Positions 9,369 through 19,324 of a stretch of DNA of 64,000 bases are shown one piece after another. The notes under the pieces were generated by a model. It had not been told where the DNA came from. It searched no databases and saw nothing but the letters and a program-made list of their open reading frames with translations. The stretch is taken from the NCBI GenBank assembly GCA_963702595.1, contig CAVPDC010000013.1:412453-476452 (forward strand), in the 5' to 3' direction. The stretch is from JALORV01 sp963702595 (GTDB lineage Bacteria > Pseudomonadota > Gammaproteobacteria > Burkholderiales > Burkholderiaceae_F). The number at the start of each line of letters is the position of its first letter. Position 1 is the first letter of the stretch. The position numbers were made by a program, and so were the translations under genes.

Positions 9369-10449
9369 GTGCCGATTAGCCGACGAGCGTTGCTGCTGGC
9401 GGCTGGCGCGGCTCCGCTCGGGCCGGGCGCACGAGCGGAAATGACGTTTGCGACGGTGACGCCGCGGCCGCTGGTGTTTCCGCGCGATCACGGTGCTCAC
9501 CCGGAGTACCGCACCGAGTGGTGGTACCTCACCGGCTGGCTCGACGCGCGCGGGCAGGAGTCGATCGGGTTCCAGGTGACGTTTTTCCGCGTCAGGACGA
9601 CCAGTGCGCCGGGCCCAAGCCGGTTCTCACCGACCCAGCTTGTCATCGCACACGCCGCGATCGCTTCGCCCGCGCGCGGCGCCTTGGTGCACGACGAACG
9701 CGCGCAGCGCGTCGGCTTCGGGCTGGTCGAGGCGTCGACTACGGACACGGACCTACGGCTCGATCGCTGGCGCTTCGTGCGCGATGCCGCGAGCGGCGAG
9801 TACCGCGCCACGATCCCGGCGCAGAGCTTCGACCTCAGCGCTTTCCGCCCGGCCCACGCAGCCGCTGCTGCTGCAGGGACGCGACGGCTTCTCGCAGAAG
9901 GGCCCGCAGGCGACACAGGCGAGCCACTACTACACCCAGCCGCAGCTCGCCGTGCGAGCGTCTCTGCGCATGGATGGCTCAACGCGCGAGGCGAACGGCG
10001 TCGCGTGGCTCGATCACGAGTGGTCTAGCAGCGTGCTCGACACCGACGCCGTCGGCTGGGACTGGATCGGCATGAACCTCGCCGACGGCTCCGCACTGAC
10101 GGCATTCCAGATCCGCTCGAAGATGGAAGGACGCGTCGTGCATAGCTATGCGTCACTGCGGCCGGCCGGCGGTCCCGTGCGCGTTTACGAGGGCGATGCG
10201 GTGCGACTTGAAGCAGCGTCAACCTGGCGCTCGCCGCGCACAAACGCGGTCTACCCGGTCGCGCAGCGCATCCACGTGGGCGACCGCACGTTCGAGACGC
10301 GGCCACTGATGAACGACCAGGAACTCGACTCCCGGGCGTCCACCGGGTCCGTTTACTGGGAGGGTGCAAGCACACTGCTGGAAGCTGGCCGCGCTGCCGG
10401 ACGCGGGTACCTGGAGATGACCGGCTATGTCACCCCGATGAAGCTGTAG
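9369..10449 (+). pseudogene. AttH/CrtC-type lipocalin-like exported protein, frameshifted
   Basis: Starts with GTG at 9369 and carries a twin-arginine-like signal (SRRALLLAAGAAP). The N-terminal half includes the family marker TEWWYLTGWL. The reading frame then breaks near 9840: one frame gives QSFDLSAF, and the other continues as SARPTQPLLLQGRDGFSQKG and runs through DHEWSSS and WDWIGMNL to 10449. Removing one base at ~9840 restores a continuous ~360-residue protein. Members of this family (AttH, carotenoid 1,2-hydratase-like lipocalins) accompany FtsX-type ABC systems, which fits the neighbours. The conserved motifs on both sides are intact, so a base-call error is as likely as real inactivation. 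Confidence 0.8.
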
Positions 10450-10512
10450 CGCTCCGCACGGCACATCGGAAACGCGGCTACGATCCGCCGCGGTCACAAC
10501 GAGGAATACGGC

Positions 10513-10911
10513 ATGGGCATGACAACACATTGGGCGGCACTGCTGACGCTCGCCACTCTGGCGCTGCTCTTCGGCTGCGCTTCTTACGTCGGCGCGGCAC
10601 GCGGCAAATACAAGGTCGCGGCGCCTGCGACCACCGGACCGGAACCGTTCGAGCGCGCGTTTCGCGTGCAGATGAACACGCTCGAGAACGTCGTGCTCTT
10701 CCTGCCGGCGCTGTGGCTGGCGACGCTGTACTTCAATCCGCGCATCGCTGCCGCGCTCGGCGCCGTGTGGCTTGTGGCGCGCATCTGGTATGCCTTCGCC
10801 TACGCGCGCAACCCCAAGTCACGCGGCGCCCCGTTTGTACTTGCGTTTGCTGCCTGGGGAGCGCTGATGGTGCTGGCGGCGTGGGGTGTGCTCACCTCCC
10901 CGCTCTGGTAA
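10513..10911 (+). CDS. MAPEG-family membrane protein
   Basis: 132 residues with four hydrophobic segments and the MAPEG pattern: GPEPFERAFRVQMNTLENVVLFLPALWLA (the FxRxxxNxxEN motif, ~40-68) followed by ARIWYAFAY. These are small trimeric membrane proteins related to microsomal glutathione transferase and leukotriene C4 synthase; bacterial members are thought to handle glutathione conjugation or peroxide detoxification. A ribosome site (gagga) precedes the ATG. It ends 7 bp before the next ABC exporter gene, which suggests co-expression, but a functional link is inference only. Confidence 0.87.
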   Translation: MGMTTHWAALLTLATLALLFGCASYVGAARGKYKVAAPATTGPEPFERAFRVQMNTLENVVLFLPALWLATLYFNPRIAAALGAVWLVARIWYAFAYARNPKSRGAPFVLAFAAWGALMVLAAWGVLTSPLW

Positions 10912-10918
10912 TCCGCCG

Positions 10919-12703
10919 ATGGCCGAAGCAGTCCCCGCGCCCAAGCGCCTGAAGCCGCTGCGCGGACTGCTGCCGTTCATCGCACCCTACAAACGCCAGA
11001 TCGCGCTGGCGCTGCTCTTCCTGCTGCTGGCCGCCAGCGCGACACTGGCAATGCCGTACGCCGTGCGCCTGCTCGTCGACCAGGGCCTCGCGCTGCCCGC
11101 TGGCAGCGAACTTGGGGACAAGCTGGTCGCGATCCGCAGCCACTTCGGACTGCTGTTCGGTGTCGCGGTCGGCCTCGGTGTCTTCACCGCGGCGCGCTTT
11201 TTTATGGTGACCTGGATTGGCGAGCGCGTCACGGCCGATCTGCGGCAGGCTGTCTACGCACACGTACTGACGCAAAGTCCCCAGTTCTTCGAAACGCTGA
11301 AGACTGGCGAAGTGCTGTCACGTTTGACAACGGACACGACGGTGATCCAGAGCGCCGTGGGCTCGAGCGTCTCGATGGGGCTGCGCAACGCGGTGCTGTT
11401 CGTGGGCGGCATCGCGATGCTGATCGCGACGAGCCCGCGGCTGATGCTGACGGTCGTCGGCATCATCGTGCTGGTCGTGGCACCGGCGATGCTGATCGGC
11501 GGGCGTGTGCGGCGGCTGTCACGCGCCAGTCAGGACCGCATCGCCGATTCGAGCGCGATCGCCGGCGAAGTGCTGAATGCCGTGCCGGTCGTGCAGAGTT
11601 TCACGCAGGAAGGCGCGGAGACGCGCAAGTTCTCCGACGCTAACGAACGCGCCTTCGCGACCTCGATCCGCCGCACCGGAACCCGCGCGATGCTGACGGC
11701 GTTTCTCATCGTCGGCATCTTCGGCTCGCTGCTGTACGGCCTGTACGGCGGTGTGCAGGCGGTGATGGCGGGCCGCATCACGGCCGGCGAACTGAGCCAG
11801 ACGGCGCTTTACATCATGGTGGTGGCGGGCAGCGTGGCGGTGCTGGCCGAAGTGTGGGGTGAACTGCTACGAGCTTCGGGTGCGACCGAGCGCCTGATGG
11901 AGCTGCTGAGCACGCAGTCACCGATCGCCACCCCTGCGCGCCCCGTGGCCTTGCCGCGCACTCACGGCGGGATGCGGGTGAGTTTCGAAAGCGTCGGCTT
12001 TTCCTATCCGTCGCGTCCGCAGCATGCGGTGCTGGCCGACTTCTCACTCGCTGTCGAGCCCGGTCAGACGGTGGCCCTGGTCGGCCCGTCGGGCGCCGGC
12101 AAGAGCACGGTGTTCCAGCTCCTGCAGCGGTTCTACGACATCGGCGTTGGATCGCTGTTCGTCGACGGCGTCGATGTGCGTGAACTCGCGCTGGACGACC
12201 TGCGCCGCCATATCGCGGTCGTGCCGCAGGAGGCGACGATCTTCTCCGGCTCGGTGCTCGACAACATTCGATACGGTCGCCCCGCTGCAAGCGAGGAGGA
12301 AGCCAAGGCGGCCGCACGCGCCGCGCGCGTGGAGGAGTTCGTGCTGCGGCTACCTGACGGCTACGGCACGGAAGTTGGCGAACGCGGCCTGCGACTGTCG
12401 GGCGGCCAGCGCCAGCGGCTGGCGATCGCGCGGGCGATCCTGAAGGACGCCCCGCTGCTGCTGCTCGATGAAGCGACGTCGGCGCTGGACGCGGAGAGCG
12501 AGCGGGCCGTGCAATCTGCGCTCGAAACCGCGATGCGCGGACGCACGACCATCGTCATCGCGCACCGGCTGGCGACGGTGCAGCGGGCCGGCCGCATCTT
12601 CGTGCTCGACCATGGCCGCATCGTTGACGCCGGCACACACGCGGAGCTGATCGCGCGCGGCGGCCTGTACGGCCGGCTCGCCGCGCTGCAGTTTTCCGCC
12701 TGA
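10919..12703 (+). CDS. ABC exporter, fused membrane and ATPase domains (MsbA/ATM-like)
   Basis: 594 residues from ATG 10919 (MAEAVPAPKRLKPL); an upstream in-frame ATG would overlap the MAPEG gene and is less likely. A six-helix type I exporter domain (~20-320) is followed by an ATPase with Walker A VGPSGAGKST, signature LSGGQRQRLAIARAIL, Walker B PLLLLDEATSALD and H-loop IVIAHRLATV. It works as a homodimer at the inner membrane. The sequence resembles the lipid/drug exporter group. Substrate cannot be read from sequence. Its 3' end faces a perfect palindrome at 12721 shared with the convergent small gene. Confidence 0.88.
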   Translation: MAEAVPAPKRLKPLRGLLPFIAPYKRQIALALLFLLLAASATLAMPYAVRLLVDQGLALPAGSELGDKLVAIRSHFGLLFGVAVGLGVFTAARFFMVTWIGERVTADLRQAVYAHVLTQSPQFFETLKTGEVLSRLTTDTTVIQSAVGSSVSMGLRNAVLFVGGIAMLIATSPRLMLTVVGIIVLVVAPAMLIGGRVRRLSRASQDRIADSSAIAGEVLNAVPVVQSFTQEGAETRKFSDANERAFATSIRRTGTRAMLTAFLIVGIFGSLLYGLYGGVQAVMAGRITAGELSQTALYIMVVAGSVAVLAEVWGELLRASGATERLMELLSTQSPIATPARPVALPRTHGGMRVSFESVGFSYPSRPQHAVLADFSLAVEPGQTVALVGPSGAGKSTVFQLLQRFYDIGVGSLFVDGVDVRELALDDLRRHIAVVPQEATIFSGSVLDNIRYGRPAASEEEAKAAARAARVEEFVLRLPDGYGTEVGERGLRLSGGQRQRLAIARAILKDAPLLLLDEATSALDAESERAVQSALETAMRGRTTIVIAHRLATVQRAGRIFVLDHGRIVDAGTHAELIARGGLYGRLAALQFSA

Positions 12704-12720
12704 GGCGACGGCCGCGGTGC

Positions 12721-12740
12721 GGGGCCGGGATCCCGGCCCC
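12721..12740. terminator. Perfect 20-bp palindrome between convergent genes, probable bidirectional terminator
   Basis: ggggccggga followed by tcccggcccc is a perfect inverted repeat with no spacer, 17 bp after the ABC exporter stop and just past the expected end of the convergent small gene. It would form a very GC-rich hairpin in RNA from either strand. There is no clear U-tract, so it may act as a pause or mRNA-end stabiliser instead of a strict intrinsic terminator. Confidence 0.55.
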
Positions 12741-12754
12741 GGTTCCGACAGGCG

Positions 12755-13023
12755 CTACCGCCCTTGCCGCGGCGGAAGAGATTGACCAGCGCGAGCAGGA
12801 TGACGGCGCCGACCAGCGACACGAACAGGCCGGCAAGGCTGAAGTCACTTTGGTTGATCGTTCCCGCACCCACCAGCGGGGAGATCAGCCAGCCACCCAG
12901 CATCGATCCGACGATGCCGACCACGATGTTCAGGAACACACCCTGCTGCGCGTCGGTCCGCATGATCTTGCTGGCAATCCATCCGATGAGCCCGCCGACC
13001 ACGAGCCAGATGATGAAATTCAT
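12755..13023 (-). CDS. GlsB/YeaQ/YmgE-type (transglycosylase-associated) membrane protein
   Basis: Starts at ATG 13023 after an aggagtacc-type ribosome site. The ~85 residues MNFIIWLVVGGLIGW to LVNLFRRGKGG have the three hydrophobic, glycine-rich segments of the GlsB/YeaQ family, small stress-associated inner-membrane proteins of unclear function. As written, the frame does not stop at the usual length but runs through the palindrome and far into the antisense of the ABC exporter (to 12361). A stop at 12757-12755 is one base out of frame, giving a normal C-terminus (FRRGQGR) if one base is missing near 12760-12770. I give that as the probable end. Confidence 0.75.
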
Positions 13024-13191
13024 TGGGTACTCCTCTGTTGATTCGACCTGCAAGGCGCCGCCCGCGCCTGGGAATCGATCATCGACATGCAGACCCGGTC
13101 GCTGCATAGATGACAGGCAACCGATGGCCATCATAGTCAGTCTTCAAGACACGCCTGCAACGGCTGGAACCGGCTACCCCCGCGTGACCCT

Positions 13192-14007
<816 letters not shown>

Positions 14008-14017
14008 GGCCAAGACC

Positions 14018-14977
14018 ATGAGCGACGAATCAGACTTGCCGCCTGCCGCATCGCAGTCGCTGGCGTTTCGGGCGGCGCTGCTCGTGATCCTGCTGGTCGT
14101 GCTCGCAGCCGGTTCGGTCGCCTACCTGCTCTACGCACGTGGCGTGTTCGAGCCGTCAGAGCGGCTGGTGCTGCTTGCCGATGATGTCGAAGGCGTCACG
14201 GTCGGCATGGATCTCACCTTTGCAGGCTTTCCTATCGGCCGCGTGCGCGGCATCGAGCTGGCTGCCGACGGAACCGCGCGCATCGTCATCGACATTCCGC
14301 GCAAGGACGCGCGCTGGTTGCGCGAATCGAGCGTGTTCACGCTGACACGTGGGCTGGTCGGAAACACGAACCTGCGTGCCTTCAGTGGAGTCCTGAGCGA
14401 TCCGCCACTGCCGGCCGGCGCCGAGCGCCGGGTGCTCGTCGGCGACGCCACCGCCGAGATACCGCGCCTGGTGAACGAGACGCGCGACCTCATCCGCAAC
14501 CTGACACAGCTCACGAGTGCGGACTCGTCGCTCGCCACCACGCTGAGCAATGTGCAGAGCGCGACGGAGAAGATCAAGGGACCGCGCGGCGCGCTGGGCA
14601 TGCTGTTCGGCAACGACGCGGACGCGAAAAAGCTGGTGGAGGCACTCGACCGGACCAACGCGCTGCTGGCGCGCATCGATGGACTGGCGGCCAAGGCTGA
14701 CCAGCAGGTCTTTGGCGCAGCAGGCCTGATGCCCGAGGCAAAGGCGGCCGTGGTTCAACTCAATGCGGCGCTGCTCGATGCCCGCGAAAGCTTGAAAAAG
14801 ATCGATGCGATCCTGGTCGACGCGCAAGCGATCGCCGGCAATACGCGGGCGGCGTCGAACGACCTGAGCGCACTGCGCGCCGAGATCGACGCGAACCTGC
14901 GCAAGGTGTCCGGCATGATCGACGAGGTCAATCGCCGTTGGCCGTTCGCGAAGCCCGCGGAGATCAAGCTGCCATGA
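14018..14977 (+). CDS. MlaD/MCE-domain lipid-binding protein
   Basis: 319 residues. One N-terminal membrane anchor (~18-44) leads to a single MCE domain (~45-130: VEGVTVGMDLTFAGFPIGRVRGIEL, LTRGLVGNTNLRAFSG) and a long helical C-terminal region (~150-310). It projects into the periplasm and binds lipid as part of an Mla-like transporter. The C-terminus is longer than E. coli MlaD and resembles MCE proteins of multi-subunit systems that form a shaft. Ribosome site gagg precedes the ATG. Its stop overlaps the lipoprotein start (ATGA at 14974). Confidence 0.9.
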   Translation: MSDESDLPPAASQSLAFRAALLVILLVVLAAGSVAYLLYARGVFEPSERLVLLADDVEGVTVGMDLTFAGFPIGRVRGIELAADGTARIVIDIPRKDARWLRESSVFTLTRGLVGNTNLRAFSGVLSDPPLPAGAERRVLVGDATAEIPRLVNETRDLIRNLTQLTSADSSLATTLSNVQSATEKIKGPRGALGMLFGNDADAKKLVEALDRTNALLARIDGLAAKADQQVFGAAGLMPEAKAAVVQLNAALLDARESLKKIDAILVDAQAIAGNTRAASNDLSALRAEIDANLRKVSGMIDEVNRRWPFAKPAEIKLP

Positions 14978-15648
14978 ACCGCTTCGAGCTTCTGATCCGG
15001 GGCGCAGCGCTGGCCACCGCGCTGCTGTTGGCCGCGTGCAGCAGTACTCCTGCTGCGCCGGACTGGCAGGCAAGCGCCAGGTCGGCCCTCGATCGTGCCA
15101 TCAAGGCCTATCTCGTCGGTGATAGCCGGGTCGCCGGCGTCGAGTTCGATCTCGCCCGCCAGGAACTCGCGAGCACCGGCCGCGCCGACCAGGTCGCGCT
15201 GGCCGTGCTGACGCGCTGCGCGGTGCGCGTCGCGAGCCTTGATGTCGGTCCGTGCGAAGGGTTCGACGCGCTGCGGTCCGACGCATCAGCCGCCGAGCGC
15301 GCGTATGCCGACTATCTTGCCAACCGCGTGCAGGCGCAGGACATCGCGCTGCTGCCGGCGCAACATCGGCCGATCGCGGCATCCGGCCTCAGCGGTGATG
15401 CGGCGGTTGCCGCCTTGCAAGCCATCGACGACCCGCTGGCCCGGCTGGTCGCTGCCAGCGTGCTGTTCCAGGGCGGCCGGGCCAACCCCGCCGCAATTGT
15501 GGTTGCTGTCGAAACGGCCTCGGACCAGGGTTGGCGGCGGCCGCTTTTGGCTTGGCTCGGCGTGCAATTAGCGCTGGCGGAGAAGTCCGGCGATGTGTTC
15601 GGCGCCGAAAAGGTGCGACGGCGCATCGCACTCGTTGGTGGGTCCTAA
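14974..15648 (+). CDS. MCE-system auxiliary lipoprotein
   Basis: 224 residues from ATG 14974, which overlaps the MCE gene stop. A short signal with lipobox LLLAACSS predicts a lipoprotein anchored after Cys18. The rest is alanine-rich helix (DRAIKAYLVGDSRVAGVEFDLARQELASTGR; later AEKSGDVFGAEKVRRRIAL) with TPR-like spacing. Lipoproteins in this position of MlaE-MlaD operons commonly serve as outer-membrane or periplasmic partners, but this one does not clearly match the usual ABC-auxiliary (PqiC-type) fold. Function is inferred from position only. Confidence 0.75.
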   Translation: MNRFELLIRGAALATALLLAACSSTPAAPDWQASARSALDRAIKAYLVGDSRVAGVEFDLARQELASTGRADQVALAVLTRCAVRVASLDVGPCEGFDALRSDASAAERAYADYLANRVQAQDIALLPAQHRPIAASGLSGDAAVAALQAIDDPLARLVAASVLFQGGRANPAAIVVAVETASDQGWRRPLLAWLGVQLALAEKSGDVFGAEKVRRRIALVGGS

Positions 15649-15697
15649 CGCCGCATCGCCGCGTTAGCGGGCGCCGTGGCGCGGAGGGCACCACTCG

Positions 15698-17465
15698 TCA
15701 CATCGAGATCGAACCCTCGCGGAAGTCGGTGCGGTCGAGCCACACGTTGACCAGTACCGGCCGGCCGCTGCGCGCGACCTCGCGCGCCTGGCGCAATACG
15801 GGTTCCACATCCTCGGTGCGCTTGACAACGAGGCCTACGGCGCCGAAGCCCTCCACAACCGCGTGGTAGTCCGTGCGTGCCAGTACGGTTGCGACATCGT
15901 CCTTGAACATCTTGACTTGTTCGCGCGCGATCTGCGCCCAGCTCGCGTCGTTGCCGACCACGGCGATCACCGGGATGCCGTGCCGCACGAAGGTGTCGAA
16001 CTCGACCAGTCCGTAGCCACTCGCGCCGTCGCCCCAGATCAGCCAGACCTCGGCGCCGGGACGCACGAGTTGTGCACCGAGCGCAAAGCCGGCGCCGACA
16101 CCGAGCGTGCCGAAGGCACCGGGATCGAGCCACGCGAGCGGACCGCGTGGCCGCACGATGTAGGACGCGGTTGCGACGAAGTCGCCACCGTCAGCCACCA
16201 TCACCGCGTTGTCGCCAGCCACGCGATCGAGCGCGCGGAAGAATGCGATCGGGTTGACGAGGTCACCGGCTGCCGCGGCCTGCGAGTCGATCTCCTGTTC
16301 GCGCGTCTCGTCGCGAGCGCGTAACTGCGCGATCCAATCGGTTCGCCGCGCGCCCTCGCCGACGCGCTGCGCGAGCGCTTCCAGCGTCAGGCCGGCATCG
16401 CCGAGCGCGGTGATCGTTGGCCGGCGATTGAGCCGCGCATCCTTCGCGCTGCGGTTGGCCGCTATCAACGTCGCCGACCGGCGCACATGGCGTCCGTAAT
16501 CAAGCCGAAAATCGCACGGCACGCCGGCCAGCAGCACGCAATCAGCTTCGCGCAGCGCATTGCGCCGCGCATGGCGCATCTGCAGTGGATGCTTCGGTCC
16601 GAGCAAGCCGCGCGCCATGCCGGATAGGTACACCGGGATGCCGAGCTGCGTGACGGCCGCCGCGATCGCCTCCGCGTGGTCCACGACGAGCAACGCCTGG
16701 CTGCCAATGACAAGTAGCGGGACGTTCCGCGCGCGCGAACGCTTCGGCGGCGCGCGTGATGGTGCTCTCCGCGGCGCGCGGTGGCTCGACCTTCGAGGCG
16801 TGCGGCGTGGTCATCTGCGCCGCGCCAGCGAACATGCGGGCCGCATGGCGGTTCAGGTACCAGCGCAACGCGCGGTCGCCCAGCGCCGTGCCCTTGCCGG
16901 CCGCATCGGCGTACCACTGCCGGATCATGGCCTCGTCGTACAGCAGGTCGACGGCGCACTCGATGAACGTCGGGCCCGGCACGCCGTCGGCGGCAATGCG
17001 AAGTGCCTCGTCCATCGCCGGACCGAGGTCGCGCACGCGTCTGATCTGCATGAGGTGCTTCACGTGCGGCGCGATAAGCGAACGCTGGTCGATGTCCTGC
17101 AGCGCACCGCGCCCCTGCAGCGCGGTGGGTGCTCCCCCGCCGATCAGAACGACGGGGCTCTGCGCCAGCTGGGCATTCTTCAGCGGCGTGATCGTGTTGG
17201 TGAGGCCAGGGCCTGCCGTCACTGCCGCCACGCCGGGCCGGCCGGTCAGGCGCGCCACCGCATCGGCGGCGAAGACGGCAGTGGCTTCATTGCGCGTGTC
17301 GACGATCCGGATGCCGCGCGCCTTGGCTCCAACGAGGATCGGAGAGATATGGCCGCCAACCAGCGTGAACACGAACGGCACCCGGTGCGCCGCAAGGACT
17401 TCGGCGACCCGGTCGCCACCGTGCCGTACTTCCACATCAACGTCGCGCTTCAGGACCAAGCTCAC
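15698..17465 (-). pseudogene. TPP-dependent 2-hydroxyacyl-CoA lyase-like enzyme (ILVBL/HACL2 type), frameshifted
   Basis: Start is GTG at 17465, overlapping the stop of the upstream ligase (GTGA). The N-terminal TPP domain has the catalytic Glu in TRNEATAVFAADAVARL and AGPGLTNTITPLKNAQLAQSP. The C-terminal domain has the TPP/Mg motif GDGASGYGLVEFD to GND. From memory it resembles human ILVBL/HACL2 better than acetolactate synthases: the stretch RGPLAWLDPGAFGTLGVGAGFA and the ending RTDFREGSI are nearly shared. One extra base in the g-run 16719-16721 splits the frame; dropping it restores RPLLVIGSQALLVVDH. Predicted role: cleaving 2-hydroxyacyl-CoA to a shortened aldehyde and formyl-CoA, with the upstream ligase supplying the CoA ester. 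Confidence 0.78.
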
Positions 17466-19148
17466 AACCAATGCACGCGCCGACGGGTTGCGTACCAGGA
17501 CTCGACGTGCGGCGCCACCGCCGCTTCGATGCGCGCACGGCGTACCTTCATCGTCGGCGTGAGGAAGCCGTTCTCGATCGACCAGGCCTCGCGCGCGATG
17601 ACGATCATCTGCAACTGCTCGTAGTCGGCCACCGCTCGGTTGACGTCCTGCAGCAGCGTGGAAAACTCCGCCTCGACCTGGGAGCGGAACTCACCGTCAC
17701 CGACGCGCGGGCGCAAGTGCTCGGCCAGAACAACCAGCGCATAGGCCGCCGGCTGGCCGACGCCCGACACCAGCGACATCTCGACCATCGGATGAATGTT
17801 GATCCGGTTCTCGATCGGCGCCGGCGCGACGTACTTGCCCTTCGCCGTCTTGAAGAGTTCCTTCGCCCGGCCGGTGATCTTCAGCATGCCGTTGGGTCGT
17901 TGCTCGCCGAGGTCGCCCGTGCGGAAGAAACCGTCCTCCGTGAAGGACGCCGCGGTCAGCTCCGGCTGCTTGTAGTAACCACTGAACTGCCCCGGCGACT
18001 TGATCAGGATCTCGCCCTCGGGGCTGATGCGCGCCTCCACACCCGGCAAGCGGCACGCCGACATAGCCGGGCTCGTTGAATCTCTCGGTTGACGAGTGCG
18101 AGTAGGAATTGTCTTCCACATCGCATAGCCCTCATACAGCCGCAAGCCGAGCCGGCGGTACCAGGCGATCAGGTCCGGCCGGGATCGGCGCCGAGCCGCT
18201 GCCTGCCAGCACCACCTGGTCGAGCCCGAGGCCCTTCAGCACCTTGCGCGCGACGATGCGGCCGGACGATCGGGATTCCGAAGCAGCCGGTCGAGCTTGG
18301 CCGGCGGCATCTTCGCGAACACGCCCTGCTGGAACTTGAGCCAGAGGCGCGGTACGGAAATGAAGAGCGTCGGACGCGCACGCTGCAGGTCCTGCAGGAA
18401 GGTCTCGAGCGTCTCGGCGAAGTAGATGCATGTATGGCCATCGACCAGCGACATGGCCTCGATCCACGTGCGCTCGAAGCTGTGAGCCAGCGGCAGATAC
18501 GAGAGCATGCGACCCTCGCCGTTGTCCGGCCCGAGCAGGCGCACGCGTATCGCCCGTGATGCCTTCACCGACCCGTGTGATCGCGTTGAAGCTCACCATG
18601 ACGCCCTTGGGCGTGCCGGTCGAGCCCGAGGTGTAGATCAGCATCGCGAGTTCGTCGGCGGCCCGCGCCGGGCGACCTGCGAGCGGCGGCGTACTGGCCA
18701 CGATCGCGTCCCACGTTTCGAAGTCGGTCTTCGGCGCGAGCGGGAACGCGATGCAGGGCAGGTCTGCCGGTACACCACTCTGCTGCTGCGGCCAGGTGTC
18801 GAGCTTGCCCACGAACAGCAGGCTGGCCTCGCTGTGCTCGAGCACGAATTTGACCGTGTCTGCGCCTTCGGTGGGAAAGATCGCCACCGTGGTGTAGCCG
18901 GCGAGCCAGATCGCCAGCTCGGCCATGATGAAGTGCGCGCAGTTCTTCGACAGGATCGCAATGCGCGCGCCGCGCGGAAAGCCGCGCGACTGCAGGTGCG
19001 CGGCAATGCGCCGCGACTGGTCCAGCGTCTGCGCCCAGGTGTAATCGATCACCTGCCCGCCGCCGACGGGCTGGGTCAGGAAGATGCGGTCAGGATGGCT
19101 CGCCGCGTGGTCAAGCACATAGTCGAGTATCAGGCGGTTCTGGCTCAT
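17462..19148 (-). pseudogene. Long-chain acyl-CoA synthetase (AMP-forming), broken by six single-base indels
   Basis: ATG at 19148 begins MSQNRLILDYVLDHAASHPD. AMP-binding motif LIYTSGSTGTPKGVM, then SYLPLAHSFERTW, GSGSAPI, LYEGYAM, the FRTGDLGE hinge and ITGRAKELFKTAKGKYV all survive, but in different frames. I locate the shifts at 18553-18555 (+1), 18276-18277 (+1), 18264-18265 (+1), ~18180 (+1), ~18118 (-1) and 18048-18049 (+1). Correcting them yields a normal ~560-residue FadD15/FAA1-type ligase with no internal stop, for example RLLRIPIVGRIVARKVLKG. Preserved motifs argue for local sequence error, while the clustering leaves real decay open. It overlaps the TPP-enzyme gene by GTGA, so the two form an operon. 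Confidence 0.82.
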
Positions 19149-19324
19149 GTCTCCCCCGGGGTTACGCCTCGCGTGCGCCGTTCGCGTGCGGCGGTGGCGC
19201 AGACTACTCCGAGACGTTGCACCGGACCACTGGGTAAGCCCTGAGCCGACCCGCGCCGCACTCCTGCAGCGCAACAGCACGGCGGACCGAAGAGCCCCGG
19301 AGGCCGGCCCGATAGAATCGCGCC

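Noticed and set aside
12361..12754. C-terminal extension of the GlsB-like protein
   Set aside because: Antisense to the exporter ATPase domain and passing through a hairpin; best explained by one missing base near the true stop.
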